The notes under the pieces: generated by a model
What the model saw: the letters and a program-made list of their open reading frames with translations, nothing else
Database searches by the model: none
What the model was told of the DNA's origin: nothing
Part shown: piece after piece, positions 1 through 8,794 of the stretch
How positions within the stretch are numbered: the first letter of the stretch is position 1
How the letters are laid out: each line of letters starts with the position of its first letter
Program-made: the position numbers and the translations under genes
Assembly: GCA_016929495.1 (NCBI GenBank)
Contig: JAFGIS010000355.1
Location: 1 to 64,000, forward strand
Reading direction: 5' to 3'
DNA from: Polyangiaceae bacterium
Lineage (GTDB): Bacteria > Myxococcota_A > Polyangia > Polyangiales > Polyangiaceae
DNA: 64,000 nucleotides

Positions 1-47
1 CTCGGTCGGGGAACGCTGGCCAAGTGTCCTGTCGCCAAGACGGGGCG

Positions 48-1370
48 CTAGAACCCGAACACGCCGCCGATCGAGGGCTCGACCACGAACCCTGTCGCAG
101 GCAGGAAGTACATGAGGTTCAGATGGCCCTGGACGCCGATGCCATCCGTCAAGTCGTACACGGCGCCGCCTCCCAGGCGAAGGAAGATCTGTCCCATCTT
201 CTTGAAGGCATCGTAGTTCACGTCCTCGGAGGCGTCACCGATGTCCCGGGTTTGGTTGGTTACGCTGACGGGGGCATCGACCTGAGCCAGGCCGGCCCCT
301 GCCCCGACATAGGGTCGCAGCCCCGGCTTGCCCAAGGGCGCCAGCCAATACGAGCCGAACAACTCGCCGTGCAGCGGTAGGAACTTGGGCGACCCGCCGA
401 AAGAGAAGCCGGCACGAACGCCAGCCGTCACCTGTTCCGCCATCACGCGTTCGAACGACGCTAGCACGCGTGGCCCGGCAAGGATCGGTGTCGTCGAGAG
501 ATCCGACGAGAAGTCCGGCTGCTGATTGCCGGCATTGGTGCGGATGGTATCGCCGTCGTCGTTGTAGCAGCGGAACCCGCTGTTCCAGCCCTCTCTGGCA
601 CAAATCCTCCAGCCGCTCACGATCGCGATGTCCGGCGCGAAGTGCAGCCCGACCCAATAGAGCCGCGCGCGTGGAGGGGCCTTCTTCGGCGCTTTCTGTT
701 CGTCGAAGGGCTCGCCTGTCTCGGGCATCACGCAATATCCCTTGAGGCACTCGCCCAGCGGGCAGTCAGTGCCGCGCGTGCAGCGCGGAGCTGGCACACA
801 CACGTTCTCCTTGCAGTACAGGCCGGTGTCGCACTCGTCGGAGGCAGCACACGTGTCGCCCTTGAGCCCCATGCCCGGAGTCACGCAGCCGGGGGAACCC
901 GGCTGGCAGCGCTCTGCCTCCGACGAGGATGCCGGCGTGGCGTCAGAACCAGGACGCTTCGCCTGAGCCTCTTCGAAGGCTTTGGTCGCATCGGGCGTAG
1001 CGAGCTCGCTGTCGAGAGTAACGCTCGGATCGAGCTCGAGCGCCTTGTCGAAGGAACTACGCGCTGCAGCCTGGTCCTCGTAGCCGACGCTCTGCACGAG
1101 GCCGATGCGCATCCAGGCTCGTGCCATCACCGGTGGGCTGCAACGATCGGCGCATGTGGCCAGCACGGCGCGCAGGCTCTTCTCCGCCTTCTTGAAATCC
1201 GCTACCAGGAACGACTCCGTAGCGCTTTCTATCTTGTTCTTTGCTTCCTCGTCGTCCGCTGGCAGAGCGAGAACCAAACGCGCCGGTCCCACGACCGACA
1301 GGGCAGACAGCAAGAGGACGAATCGGCGATACACGGATAGCCTCCGAAGAAGACGAGTCAGCTTGCGCAT
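48..1370 (-). CDS. TPR-containing outer-membrane beta-barrel-like protein
   Basis: 440 residues. A basic N-terminus and hydrophobic segment (about residues 14-36) form a signal peptide. Residues about 45-130 read as TPR-like helices (AARSSFDKALELDPS). A Cys-rich stretch follows at about 150-215, with pairs such as CAASDECDTGLYC. The last ~200 residues alternate hydrophobic and polar residues and end in Phe (PSIGGVFGF), as outer-membrane barrels do. I infer an envelope protein exposing a Cys-rich spacer between a periplasmic TPR and a barrel. No enzymatic motif is visible. It is a single gene, divergent from the lipoprotein at 1822. Exact family not recognised. Confidence 0.75.
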   Translation of the reverse strand: MRKLTRLLRRLSVYRRFVLLLSALSVVGPARLVLALPADDEEAKNKIESATESFLVADFKKAEKSLRAVLATCADRCSPPVMARAWMRIGLVQSVGYEDQAAARSSFDKALELDPSVTLDSELATPDATKAFEEAQAKRPGSDATPASSSEAERCQPGSPGCVTPGMGLKGDTCAASDECDTGLYCKENVCVPAPRCTRGTDCPLGECLKGYCVMPETGEPFDEQKAPKKAPPRARLYWVGLHFAPDIAIVSGWRICAREGWNSGFRCYNDDGDTIRTNAGNQQPDFSSDLSTTPILAGPRVLASFERVMAEQVTAGVRAGFSFGGSPKFLPLHGELFGSYWLAPLGKPGLRPYVGAGAGLAQVDAPVSVTNQTRDIGDASEDVNYDAFKKMGQIFLRLGGGAVYDLTDGIGVQGHLNLMYFLPATGFVVEPSIGGVFGF

Positions 1371-1821
1371 GTGCGTTCGTTCCAGCTCGGACGGGCCGGC
1401 ACCCGAGTCATTCTGATCAAGACGTGTGACAAGGTGAGCGGTTCTGCTCCAACGCGACGCTATGGGCAGGACGGGAGCGCGTCCGCAGGCTCGCGACCGA
1501 CGTGAGGTGAATCGGGCCGAGCAGGCAGAGCGTCACGATGGGAGGTCGGGCCATTTTACCCACACTGGAGCGACTTGTCGCCTGCACCGTTTGCGTGGAG
1601 AAGGCATTCAGCAGAGTTGGATCGGCTGTTTGGTTGGCCGGCCTCATTGGGGTCGCTCGCGGAGTCTGGAGGGGGCGACCGCCCAAATGGACGAGCCGTC
1701 GCCTCGAGACCGAGTCTCTGCATGGCACCGCAGCAAGCAGCGACGAGGCGGTCTTGTCGGCCGCCCCGTACAATGGCATGGACTGACGTGGCCGGCCGGC
1801 GCCTTCGGAGGTTTTGCCGCA
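1371..1821. other. intergenic region, divergent promoters expected
   Basis: About 450 bases between two divergent genes. Open frames here have poor codon usage and no recognisable product. A ribosome-binding site GGAGG at 1807-1811 sits 10 bases before the ATG at 1822. No RNA gene or repeat was recognised. Confidence 0.5.
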
Positions 1822-2184
1822 ATGAGTACTTCGAGAGTTGAATCGGTCGCAGTGGTCCTCGGCCTGGTGGCTCTGCTCGGTGCAGCATGCTCAGCAGCAG
1901 AGTCCGAGGGTGATGTCGACTTTCAGGAGAAGACGGGCGGCAGGCCCTCCAGCGGCACTGGCGGCAACGGGGGGCGCGGTTCTGGCACGTCCGGCGGGAC
2001 CAGTGCTGGAGGATCGGCGACTTCGGGAGGAGGACCCGCCAGCGGAGGTGCCGCCGCCGGCTGTCCAGCTGCCAAGCCCACTCAAGGCGCGCAGTGTCCT
2101 TCAGGGGGCATGGTATGCCCGTACGATGACGGCACGACCTGCACATGCAGAATGCGCAGCGGGTGGGACTGCTCCGGCCCCTAG
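1822..2184 (+). CDS. small lipoprotein with Gly/Ser-rich linker
   Basis: 120 residues. The N-terminal hydrophobic segment ends in a lipobox (LLGAACSA), so export and lipidation are predicted. A Gly/Ser/Thr-rich linker covers about residues 35-80. A short C-terminal domain has six Cys (CPAAKP, CPSGGMVCPY, CTC, DC), probably disulfide bonded outside the cytoplasm. The start was chosen because GGAGG lies 10 bases upstream and the signal peptide begins directly at this ATG. Upstream in-frame extension lacks coding character. Function unknown; the same linker type recurs in several lipoproteins of this window. Confidence 0.75.
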   Translation: MSTSRVESVAVVLGLVALLGAACSAAESEGDVDFQEKTGGRPSSGTGGNGGRGSGTSGGTSAGGSATSGGGPASGGAAAGCPAAKPTQGAQCPSGGMVCPYDDGTTCTCRMRSGWDCSGP

Positions 2185-2196
2185 CGGTGCTTTCGA

Positions 2197-3858
2197 CTAT
2201 CCGTGCGCCGTCAAGAGCACGGAGCTGACCATCGCCTGCGCCTCTGCGAGCACCTGCTCGAGGTGGACCGGACCTTTGAAGCTCTCGGCATACACCTTGT
2301 AGAGGTTCTCGGTGCCCGAGGGTCGCGCGGCGAACCAGCCGTTTTCGGCAACGACCTTGATACCGCCGATACTGGCTCCGTTGGCCGGAGCCCGACTGAG
2401 CTTCGCGACAATGGGTTCGCCCGCCAGGCTGCTCGCGCGGATGCTGTTGGGCTCCAGGCGCGCGAGCGCTAACTTCTGCTCGGCGGTGGCAGGCGCATCG
2501 ATCCGCGTGTAGCTCGGCTCGCCGAACCGTCGCGTGAGCTCTCGATAGTGCTCTCCCGGATCGCGCGAAGTCTTGGCGGTGATCTCCGCGGCCAGCAGAG
2601 CGAGCAGCAGCCCGTCCTTGTCCGTGGTCCAGACCGTGCCGTCGCGACGCAAAAATGACGCGCCGGCGCTCTCCTCACCGCAGAAGCCGTACTCGCCGGA
2701 CCGAAGCCCGTCCACGAACCACTTGAAGCCGACGGGAACCTCGCAGAGCCGGCGACCCATGCTCGCGGCAACACGGTCGATGAGCGAGGAGCTCACCAGG
2801 GTCTTGCCGACCGCCGTGTTGGGTCCCCAACCCGGGCGATGCTCGAAGAGATAGCTCGTGGCCACCGCAAGATAGTGATTGGGCTGCATCAGGCCGCCGC
2901 TCTTGGTGACGATACCGTGGCGGTCGGTGTCCGGATCATTGCCCACTGCGATATCGAACCGGTCCTTGAGCTCGATGAGCCGTGCCATCGCATAGGGAGA
3001 CGAGCAGTCCATCCGGATCTTGCCATCGCGGTCGAGGGTCATGAACGAGAACGTCGGATCCACGGAGTCGTTGACGACTTCGATGTTCAGCCGGTACTTG
3101 TCCGCAATTGGCGCCCAGTAGCCCACCCCGGCGCCGCCCATCGGGTCCACACCGATCTTGACTCCGGCGCTTGCGATGGCTTCCATGTCCAGGACGTTCG
3201 CGAGGTCGGCAACGTACGGAGTGACATAGTCGTGGTCACGGGCGACCGCGCGCGCCTTGGCGTAGACCATGCGCTTGACACCGGCGCAGCCGTCAGCGAG
3301 CAGCACGTTGGCCGCGCGCTCGATGGCCGAGGTGACCTCACCCCCGGCGGGGCCCCCGTGCGGCGGATTGTACTTGAAGCCACCGTCCTCGGGCGGGTTG
3401 TGCGACGGCGTGATGACGATCCCGTCTGCCAGCTGCGAGCTCCTGCCGCGGTTGTGGTGCAGGATGGCGTGCGAGATGACCGGGGTCGGCGTGAAACCTC
3501 CCCGGCTGTCGACCATGGTCTCGACGCCGTTGGCGGCCAGCACCTCGACCGCCGTCGCGAACGCAGCCTCCGAGAGCGCGTGGGTGTCGATGCCCAAGAA
3601 CAGCGGTCCGTCGATGCCGGCTTGCCTCCTGTAGTCGCACAGGGCCTGGGTCGTAGCGAGGATATGAGCCTCATTGAAGCTACTGGTGCGCGAGGAGCCT
3701 CGATGGCCCGACGTGCCGAAGGAGACTCGCTGCTCCACGGCGCTCGGATCGGGGCGCAGCACGAAGTAGGCCGTGAGCAATCTGGGGATGTTCGAGAGCG
3801 CAGCCTTGGGGGCAGGCTTGCCCGCGAGAGCGTTGGTTCTGGATTCGGCCATGTTCAC
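2197..3858 (-). CDS. pgm: phosphoglucomutase (alpha-D-glucose phosphate-specific)
   Basis: 553 residues, the normal length for bacterial Pgm. It interconverts glucose-1-phosphate and glucose-6-phosphate in the cytosol, feeding glycogen and cell-envelope sugar synthesis. All four family signatures are present: active-site phosphoserine loop [12 protein letters not shown] (Ser152), metal-binding loop NDPDTDRHG (Asp308/310/312), sugar-binding GEESAG (394-399), and the C-terminal phosphate-binding loop RPSGTEN. It is a single gene, converging on the lipoprotein at 1822-2184 with only 12 bases between stops. A functional link to glgX at 17 kb is plausible by pathway but they are not in one operon. 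Confidence 0.97.
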   Translation of the reverse strand: MNMAESRTNALAGKPAPKAALSNIPRLLTAYFVLRPDPSAVEQRVSFGTSGHRGSSRTSSFNEAHILATTQALCDYRRQAGIDGPLFLGIDTHALSEAAFATAVEVLAANGVETMVDSRGGFTPTPVISHAILHHNRGRSSQLADGIVITPSHNPPEDGGFKYNPPHGGPAGGEVTSAIERAANVLLADGCAGVKRMVYAKARAVARDHDYVTPYVADLANVLDMEAIASAGVKIGVDPMGGAGVGYWAPIADKYRLNIEVVNDSVDPTFSFMTLDRDGKIRMDCSSPYAMARLIELKDRFDIAVGNDPDTDRHGIVTKSGGLMQPNHYLAVATSYLFEHRPGWGPNTAVGKTLVSSSLIDRVAASMGRRLCEVPVGFKWFVDGLRSGEYGFCGEESAGASFLRRDGTVWTTDKDGLLLALLAAEITAKTSRDPGEHYRELTRRFGEPSYTRIDAPATAEQKLALARLEPNSIRASSLAGEPIVAKLSRAPANGASIGGIKVVAENGWFAARPSGTENLYKVYAESFKGPVHLEQVLAEAQAMVSSVLLTAHG

Positions 3859-3885
3859 GTGCCTGGAGCGTCTCTGAGTCGCACC

Positions 3886-4239
3886 CTACCCGAACGTTCC
3901 CCCATTGAACCCCCACAGGTGCCCCGGCGCGTCGGCGAACTCGATGTAGATCCGGTCGGGTGCCACGCCAAGCTCGGCGTTGAGGGTAGCGCAGAGCTTC
4001 TTGCTCAGCGCCTCGGTGGTTTTGGGTGTGATGTTGCCGATGCTCTTGACTTCCACGTAGCAAGCAGGAGCATCGGTGCCCCCGAACGTCATCTGAGCGC
4101 GCGGAGTCAAGGAGGTCATCACGTAGCTCTCTGGTTTGCGCAGCTCGGTGGCGAGCAGCTTGGATAGCTGGCGAAGCAGCGCGCTCGCTCGGTCGTCCGG
4201 GAGGGAAGGAGCGGAGGTGTAGACGTTGACGAGAGGCAT
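3886..4239 (-). CDS. MIF-like tautomerase (macrophage migration inhibitory factor superfamily)
   Basis: 117 residues, typical for MIF monomers. The start MPLVNVYTS leaves Pro as residue 1 after Met removal; Pro1 is the catalytic base of the tautomerase superfamily. The C-terminal half (DRIYIEFADA, then GFNGGTFG) matches the MIF beta-hairpin and end. The family catalyses keto-enol tautomerisation of phenylpyruvate or dopachrome analogues in vitro; the natural bacterial substrate is usually unknown. A longer reading frame upstream was rejected because the Pro1 start is diagnostic. It lies 27 bases upstream of pgm on the same strand, so cotranscription is possible. Confidence 0.88.
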   Translation of the reverse strand: MPLVNVYTSAPSLPDDRASALLRQLSKLLATELRKPESYVMTSLTPRAQMTFGGTDAPACYVEVKSIGNITPKTTEALSKKLCATLNAELGVAPDRIYIEFADAPGHLWGFNGGTFG

Positions 4240-4406
4240 GCACTGAGCCTCGTACACTCCCTGGAGCGATTCAAGGGAAGGGCGACGGCTGACGGGCCGG
4301 ACCGTGGACGTGCCGATCGGCGCATGAGGCCGTAGCATCGAGGGACGGCTCAGCCGTCTGGCCCATGGTCCCCGACGGACGCCGACCCCGTGCCCTGTCT
4401 CCGTGA

Positions 4407-4463
4407 TTCGCCGCAGAACTCGACGGCCTCGAACGGGGCGAAGCCGTCGAGTTGTGCGGCGAA
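4407..4463. repeat. long near-perfect inverted repeat (21-bp arms)
   Basis: Arms 4407-4427 and 4443-4463 are reverse complements except for one mismatch, separated by 15 bases. It would form a very stable hairpin between the divergent tautomerase and hydrolase genes, inside what would be the extended 5' end of the latter. It could be a REP-like element or a regulatory hairpin. Confidence 0.8.
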
Positions 4464-4524
4464 TGCTCGCAGTCTGAGCCAGGACACGGGTTTTGGGTTG
4501 CAGCCGCGCGAGACAAGTCGCGCG

Positions 4525-5490
4525 GTGCCCGCGCACTGGGCGTGGGGCCTTCTGGCGCTCGCTCTGTGCGGGGCCCTGTGGCTCGGCGCCCAATCGTGGT
4601 CAGGCCAACAGCAGGCACAGGGGCCAAGCGTTGCGCTGGAGCGGTCCGCTCCAGCGATAGCCGACTGGCTCGCTCGCCGCCTGGTGAACGTACACACCTG
4701 GACGGTAGCTCCGGAGCTGGTCTCCGATCCTTTCGAGCGCTTGATGTCGAAAGCCGGCAATACGGTGCTCATTCCAGCAGACTGCCTGCCCTGGGACGGA
4801 CCCTACGACGTCATCATCCACTTCCACGGCGTGTACACGGCGCTCGAACCCGCGCTGGCCCGGTCTGGACTGGCCGCGGTGATGGTCATCACCGAGGACG
4901 GCATCGGCGCGCGAGCCTACTCGCAGAAGTACCAATTCGAGGGATCCCTCGACTGGCTGCTTCGCGGGGTACAGACCCTCATGCAGGCGCGCTGCCCCAT
5001 GCCAGGGCGGCGCATTGGTAGAGTGACGCTCAGCGCCTGGAGCGCGGGATACGCTGCAGTGCAGCAGATCCTGTCCTGGCCGGAGAACTTCGACCGCGTG
5101 GACGCCGTCCTGCTCGAAGATGGTCTGCATGCCCGGCTGAACGACGACGGAACGGTCGCCGAGCGGGACATGAGGCCCTTCGTCGACTTCGCCCGTGAAG
5201 CCGTGGCCGAGAACCGGCTCATGGCGATCACGCATTCAGCGATTGTGACGAACGGATACGCGAGCACGACCGAAACGACGGACTACCTTCTCGATGCGCT
5301 CGGAATCGAGCGCGTGTCGGAGTCGGGCGCCGTCAATAGCTACGGCATGGTCCTGACCTCTTCGGCCGACGAGGGAGCGCTGCATCTTCGAGGCTACGCC
5401 GGTGAAGACCGAGCGGCCCACGGAGCCCACCAACGTGCCGTGGGCATCACCCTGCTGCCTACCCTGCGGCAGTGGTGGTCGGCGCGATGA
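4525..5490 (+). CDS. membrane-anchored alpha/beta-hydrolase-like protein
   Basis: About 321 residues from GTG 4525, giving an N-terminal hydrophobic helix (WGLLALALCGALWLG) as signal or anchor. The body looks like an alpha/beta hydrolase: strand followed by VIIHFHGVYTALE (oxyanion-type HG), then the nucleophile elbow SAWSAGY, and a late His region. Substrate unknown. An in-frame GTG at 4390 would add 45 residues, but that segment contains the 21-bp inverted repeat and has weaker G/C third-position bias, so I prefer 4525. Neither start has a clear ribosome-binding site. Its stop lies 6 bases from that of the convergent lipase gene. Confidence 0.7.
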   Translation: MPAHWAWGLLALALCGALWLGAQSWSGQQQAQGPSVALERSAPAIADWLARRLVNVHTWTVAPELVSDPFERLMSKAGNTVLIPADCLPWDGPYDVIIHFHGVYTALEPALARSGLAAVMVITEDGIGARAYSQKYQFEGSLDWLLRGVQTLMQARCPMPGRRIGRVTLSAWSAGYAAVQQILSWPENFDRVDAVLLEDGLHARLNDDGTVAERDMRPFVDFAREAVAENRLMAITHSAIVTNGYASTTETTDYLLDALGIERVSESGAVNSYGMVLTSSADEGALHLRGYAGEDRAAHGAHQRAVGITLLPTLRQWWSAR

Positions 5491-5496
5491 AGTCGT

Positions 5497-6651
5497 CTAC
5501 CGGGAGTCCTGGGGCTCCGCCGCCTCGAGTTGGAAGCGGGCCACAGCGTCCATGAGCGACGCGAATCGCTCGCGGTTGAACCGAGCGCCGCTCGTCATCC
5601 AGTCGACATGCCGTCGCGGCTTCTGGTCGTCGTGGAAGTGGCCCAGTACATCGAGATGGTCACCCTCCCCGCACCAAATCAGCTTGCCCCAGACCATGCT
5701 GAGCGTCGGAACGACGCCGTCGTTGGATCGAGGCGTCACGGGGTCACTGCCGCACCAACCCAGCATGCGCTCCTGTTCCTCCGAGGGCTCGGCGTAGGGG
5801 TACGTGCGCGGCTTCTGGCTCGAAAACTGATACAGTGTGGAGTACAGGGCGGCGGTCAGCGCCGCATAGGGGTGCCATATGCGCCGTATCAAGCGGGTGG
5901 GCTGGGGGAATGGCGCGGAGGTGGCCACGGAGCCGTAGCGAACGGCCGCGTCGTTCTCCGTGGCTGCGTTGAACAGATCCATTGCTTCCGGCATGACCTG
6001 GATGATTCCGCCCTGGTCGCTCTGCACCCTCTCGAGATAGCCGCTGATCTCGGCGCGCCCCGCCTGGTCCACGAACCGGAGCGCCAGATCGGTGACTCGA
6101 CTCACGAGCTTGAGGTCCCCGCCGAGCAAGGAATCGACGCCACCCAGAGCGCCGAGCATTTTGGAGAACACCGCCAGTGAAGGCCCCCCGAGCGACAGGG
6201 ACAGAACCGTCAGCAGACTCAGGGCGTACAGCACCCGTGTTCCGGACACGGTCGAGAAGTACCCGGCGAGCGGGGTTCCATAGTGCGGGCAGCTCATCGT
6301 GGTCGCGCTCCGCGTTCGCGCAACCCAGCCGGTCCGGCCTTCGGCGATGCCCAGATTGCTCGAGGGCGAGAGCACCAATCGGACGTCGAGCCCACCGGTC
6401 GAGTGCCCCAGCAAGTGGATGGGCGCGTCATCCGCGCCGGCCGTGTCGCGAACCGTCTGTGCTAAAATGCGCGCACGCAGGCGAAGGGAGGACGTCGGGG
6501 CCGTCGACACGACGTGTGTCACACAACGTTGCCCCCGGATCTCGAAGCGTTCGCGCAGCGCCTCGCGAACGTGGTGGAAATAGTCGTATCCGGCAAGGCG
6601 CCCGAACCCGAACATCCCCGGAACGAGGTAGATGTGGTGGAGGGCGGCCAT
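5497..6651 (-). CDS. alpha/beta-fold lipase/esterase
   Basis: 384 residues without an obvious signal peptide. N-terminal IYLVPGMFGFG is a lipase-type oxyanion region, and the nucleophile elbow is LLGHSTGGLD (Ser84). Further lipase-like features are PHYGTPLAG, NDGVVPT and GDHLDVLGHFHD; the last two probably supply the acid and the catalytic His. A hydrophobic stretch about residues 140-165 may be a lid or membrane contact. The expected reaction is hydrolysis of carboxylic esters such as triacylglycerols; substrate not determinable. Single gene convergent with the preceding hydrolase. Confidence 0.85.
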   Translation of the reverse strand: MAALHHIYLVPGMFGFGRLAGYDYFHHVREALRERFEIRGQRCVTHVVSTAPTSSLRLRARILAQTVRDTAGADDAPIHLLGHSTGGLDVRLVLSPSSNLGIAEGRTGWVARTRSATTMSCPHYGTPLAGYFSTVSGTRVLYALSLLTVLSLSLGGPSLAVFSKMLGALGGVDSLLGGDLKLVSRVTDLALRFVDQAGRAEISGYLERVQSDQGGIIQVMPEAMDLFNAATENDAAVRYGSVATSAPFPQPTRLIRRIWHPYAALTAALYSTLYQFSSQKPRTYPYAEPSEEQERMLGWCGSDPVTPRSNDGVVPTLSMVWGKLIWCGEGDHLDVLGHFHDDQKPRRHVDWMTSGARFNRERFASLMDAVARFQLEAAEPQDSR

Positions 6652-6909
6652 GAGACCTGGAGGAGTCTAGCCCCAGTAGCTCGCGCATGTCGAAGCGATG
6701 GGTATTTCAACGCCCCTGCCAGAGCGAGGACGTCGAAATACCCGTCGCTTGCCGCAGATCTGCTCGGCTACCCCCATGTTGTTGGGCCTCGATTCGACCG
6801 AACCGAGCCACTTGGCTTCTCGCCCGGCCAGGCGCTCCTGCGGGGGCTCCGGCGGTCGACCGGACCTCGCCTCGGTGCTAGGCGCATGTCACAATCGCTG
6901 CGATTTCGC

Positions 6910-7251
6910 ATGCACGAGTACTCCATCGTCCTGTCTTTGCTCGACCAAGTGGCTGACGAAGCCGGCCGCCACGAGGCACAGGCCGTGCGCAGCGTCCGCG
7001 TGCGGGTCGGGGAGCTTTCCGGCGTGGAGCCGGATCTGATCAGGAGTGCGTTCGAAATCGCTCGAGCCGGGACTGTCTGCGAGGGTGCCGATCTCGACCT
7101 CGTGGTCGTAAAGGCGCGTTGGACGTGCCCTCGCTGCGGAGGGAACATCGATCAACCGGCCGAGCTAGTCTGCCCGGAGTGTGGGGTGCCAGCCCGCCTC
7201 GCCGCGGGGGACGACCTGATTCTCGAAAGGCTTCTTCTGGAGGTCGCCTGA
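6910..7251 (+). CDS. hypA: hydrogenase/urease nickel incorporation protein HypA
   Basis: 113 residues, full length. The start MHEYSIV is the HypA hallmark; Met1-His2-Glu3 bind nickel. A zinc site is formed by two CxxC pairs (CPRC, Cys73/76; CPEC, Cys88/91). HypA hands nickel to [NiFe]-hydrogenase large-subunit precursor, and in some bacteria to urease, together with HypB. Its TGA overlaps the ATG of hypB (TGATG), so the two are translationally coupled. No hydrogenase, urease or other hyp gene lies in the window. Confidence 0.96.
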   Translation: MHEYSIVLSLLDQVADEAGRHEAQAVRSVRVRVGELSGVEPDLIRSAFEIARAGTVCEGADLDLVVVKARWTCPRCGGNIDQPAELVCPECGVPARLAAGDDLILERLLLEVA

Positions 7252-8003
7252 TGTGTGAAACCTGCGGTTGCGGCGATGCGGGCGTCGTCCCGGTCGAAGT
7301 GCAGAAGAACATCCTCGCCAACAACGACAAGGCAGCCCTACACAATCGGCAGCACTTCCACAGCGCGCGCGTCTTGGCGCTCAATCTCATGGGCTCGCCA
7401 GGCTCGGGGAAGACGGCCGTGCTCGAGGCGACGGCGCAAGCCATGCAGGGCGAGCAAACGCTGGCGGCCGTCAGCGGCGATCTGGCTACCGACGCCGATG
7501 CCCAGAGACTGAACCGCGCGGGCATCGTCTCGACTTCGATCACGACCGGCTCGGCGTGCCATCTCGACGCCGAGCTCGTGCACCGCGCGTTGCACAATCT
7601 GCCCTGGCAGCAGGCCGGCATCCTGTTCATCGAGAACGTGGGTAATCTCGTGTGCCCCGCCGTCTACGATCTGGGCCAGGAGTTCAACGTCGTCGCGTTG
7701 AGTGTGACCGAGGGCGAGGACAAGCCTCTCAAATACCCGGTCATGTTCCGCAAGGCAGACTTGGTGCTCTTGACCAAGGTGGACCTGTTGCCGCATCTGC
7801 CGAACGTGAAGCTGGAGCGTATCGAGGCCGCGCTCGCGCGTACCATGCCGGAGCCTCGATTCTTCGCTGTGTCCGCCGTGACGGGCCAGGGGCTCGACTC
7901 ATGGATCACCTGGCTTGCCGAGCGCAGACGCGAGCTCATCGAGCGCTCGCTCTCGGAACCGGTCTTGGCCGAGCACTCCCATCATCACGCTTCCGGCACT
8001 TGA
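7251..8003 (+). CDS. hypB: hydrogenase nickel incorporation GTPase HypB
   Basis: 250 residues. The N-terminus MCETCGCG carries the CxxCGC high-affinity nickel motif. The P-loop is GSPGSGKT (48-55). The G-domain metal site Cys-His (GSACHLD) and the later Cys (NVGNLVCP) are present, as is TKVDLL as the guanine-specificity motif. There is no long His-rich stretch, so a storage role is unlikely. GTP hydrolysis drives nickel insertion with HypA. The start was set at 7251 because it overlaps the hypA stop and begins with the nickel motif. No hypC-F neighbours are seen. Confidence 0.96.
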   Translation: MCETCGCGDAGVVPVEVQKNILANNDKAALHNRQHFHSARVLALNLMGSPGSGKTAVLEATAQAMQGEQTLAAVSGDLATDADAQRLNRAGIVSTSITTGSACHLDAELVHRALHNLPWQQAGILFIENVGNLVCPAVYDLGQEFNVVALSVTEGEDKPLKYPVMFRKADLVLLTKVDLLPHLPNVKLERIEAALARTMPEPRFFAVSAVTGQGLDSWITWLAERRRELIERSLSEPVLAEHSHHHASGT

Positions 8004-8085
8004 GGCTGCAGCAAAGCCCGATGCTTCGTCTTCTCCCTGTCATTGCTTCCAGCGAGGCAACCCTGCGCCTCCAGAAAGGTTCGAA

Positions 8086-8766
8086 ATGATTGCGCGTATC
8101 ATCGAGATATTGGCTGTGTTCACGACCGGTGTCATCGGATCGATGGGATATGGTGGGGTCGTGCTGCTCATGGCTATCGAGAGCGCGTGCATACCGCTGC
8201 CTTCCGAAATCATCATGCCCTTCGCCGGCTACCTCGTGTACCTGGGCACGTTCTCGTTGCTCGGCGCCGGCTTCTGGGGAGCCATCGGATGCGTGGTCGG
8301 CTCGATCCCGGCCTACTACCTCGGAATGTACGGAGGCCGGCCGCTCATCGAGAAGTACGGCCGATACGTTCTGATTTCTCACCATGACTTGGACGTCGCG
8401 GACCGGCTCTTCGCGCGTTTCGGACAGTGGGTCGTGTTGGCGGCTCGCATGCTGCCCGTGATTCGAACCTTCATCGCCTTCCCAGCCGGTGTCGCGAAGA
8501 TGAACATGACGAAGTTCATCGGCTATACGTTCATCGGCTCGTTCCCGTGGTGTCTGGGGCTGGCCTGGGTCGGCATGAAGCTCGGCGAGAAGTGGAACAG
8601 CGACCCGAGGCTCAAGGCCGCCTTCCATCGCTTCGACGCGCTGATTGGGGTCGTGTGCGTACTCGCTGCTGTCGCCTTCGTCTGGCACAAGCTCCGTGCC
8701 AACCGGCGGCCCGCGAGCACATCGGCGCAAGAGGCCGAACGGGTCGTCGCGCAGGACGAGGGGTGA
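8086..8766 (+). CDS. DedA/SNARE-associated family membrane protein
   Basis: 226 residues with about five hydrophobic segments. Family signatures: ESACIPLPSEIIMPFAGYL near the N-terminus, GSIPAYYLGMYGGRP, and the conserved Arg motif ARMLPVIRTFIAFPAG. DedA proteins are inner-membrane transporters implicated in lipid-carrier (undecaprenyl phosphate) or phospholipid recycling and membrane-potential homeostasis. The start ATG 8086 has AGAAAGG about 6 bases upstream. Lies 82 bases after hypB on the same strand, so cotranscription is possible without implying a shared function. Confidence 0.92.
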   Translation: MIARIIEILAVFTTGVIGSMGYGGVVLLMAIESACIPLPSEIIMPFAGYLVYLGTFSLLGAGFWGAIGCVVGSIPAYYLGMYGGRPLIEKYGRYVLISHHDLDVADRLFARFGQWVVLAARMLPVIRTFIAFPAGVAKMNMTKFIGYTFIGSFPWCLGLAWVGMKLGEKWNSDPRLKAAFHRFDALIGVVCVLAAVAFVWHKLRANRRPASTSAQEAERVVAQDEG

Positions 8767-8794
8767 AGCCTCGAGCCCAATAGCTGTCGCTACG

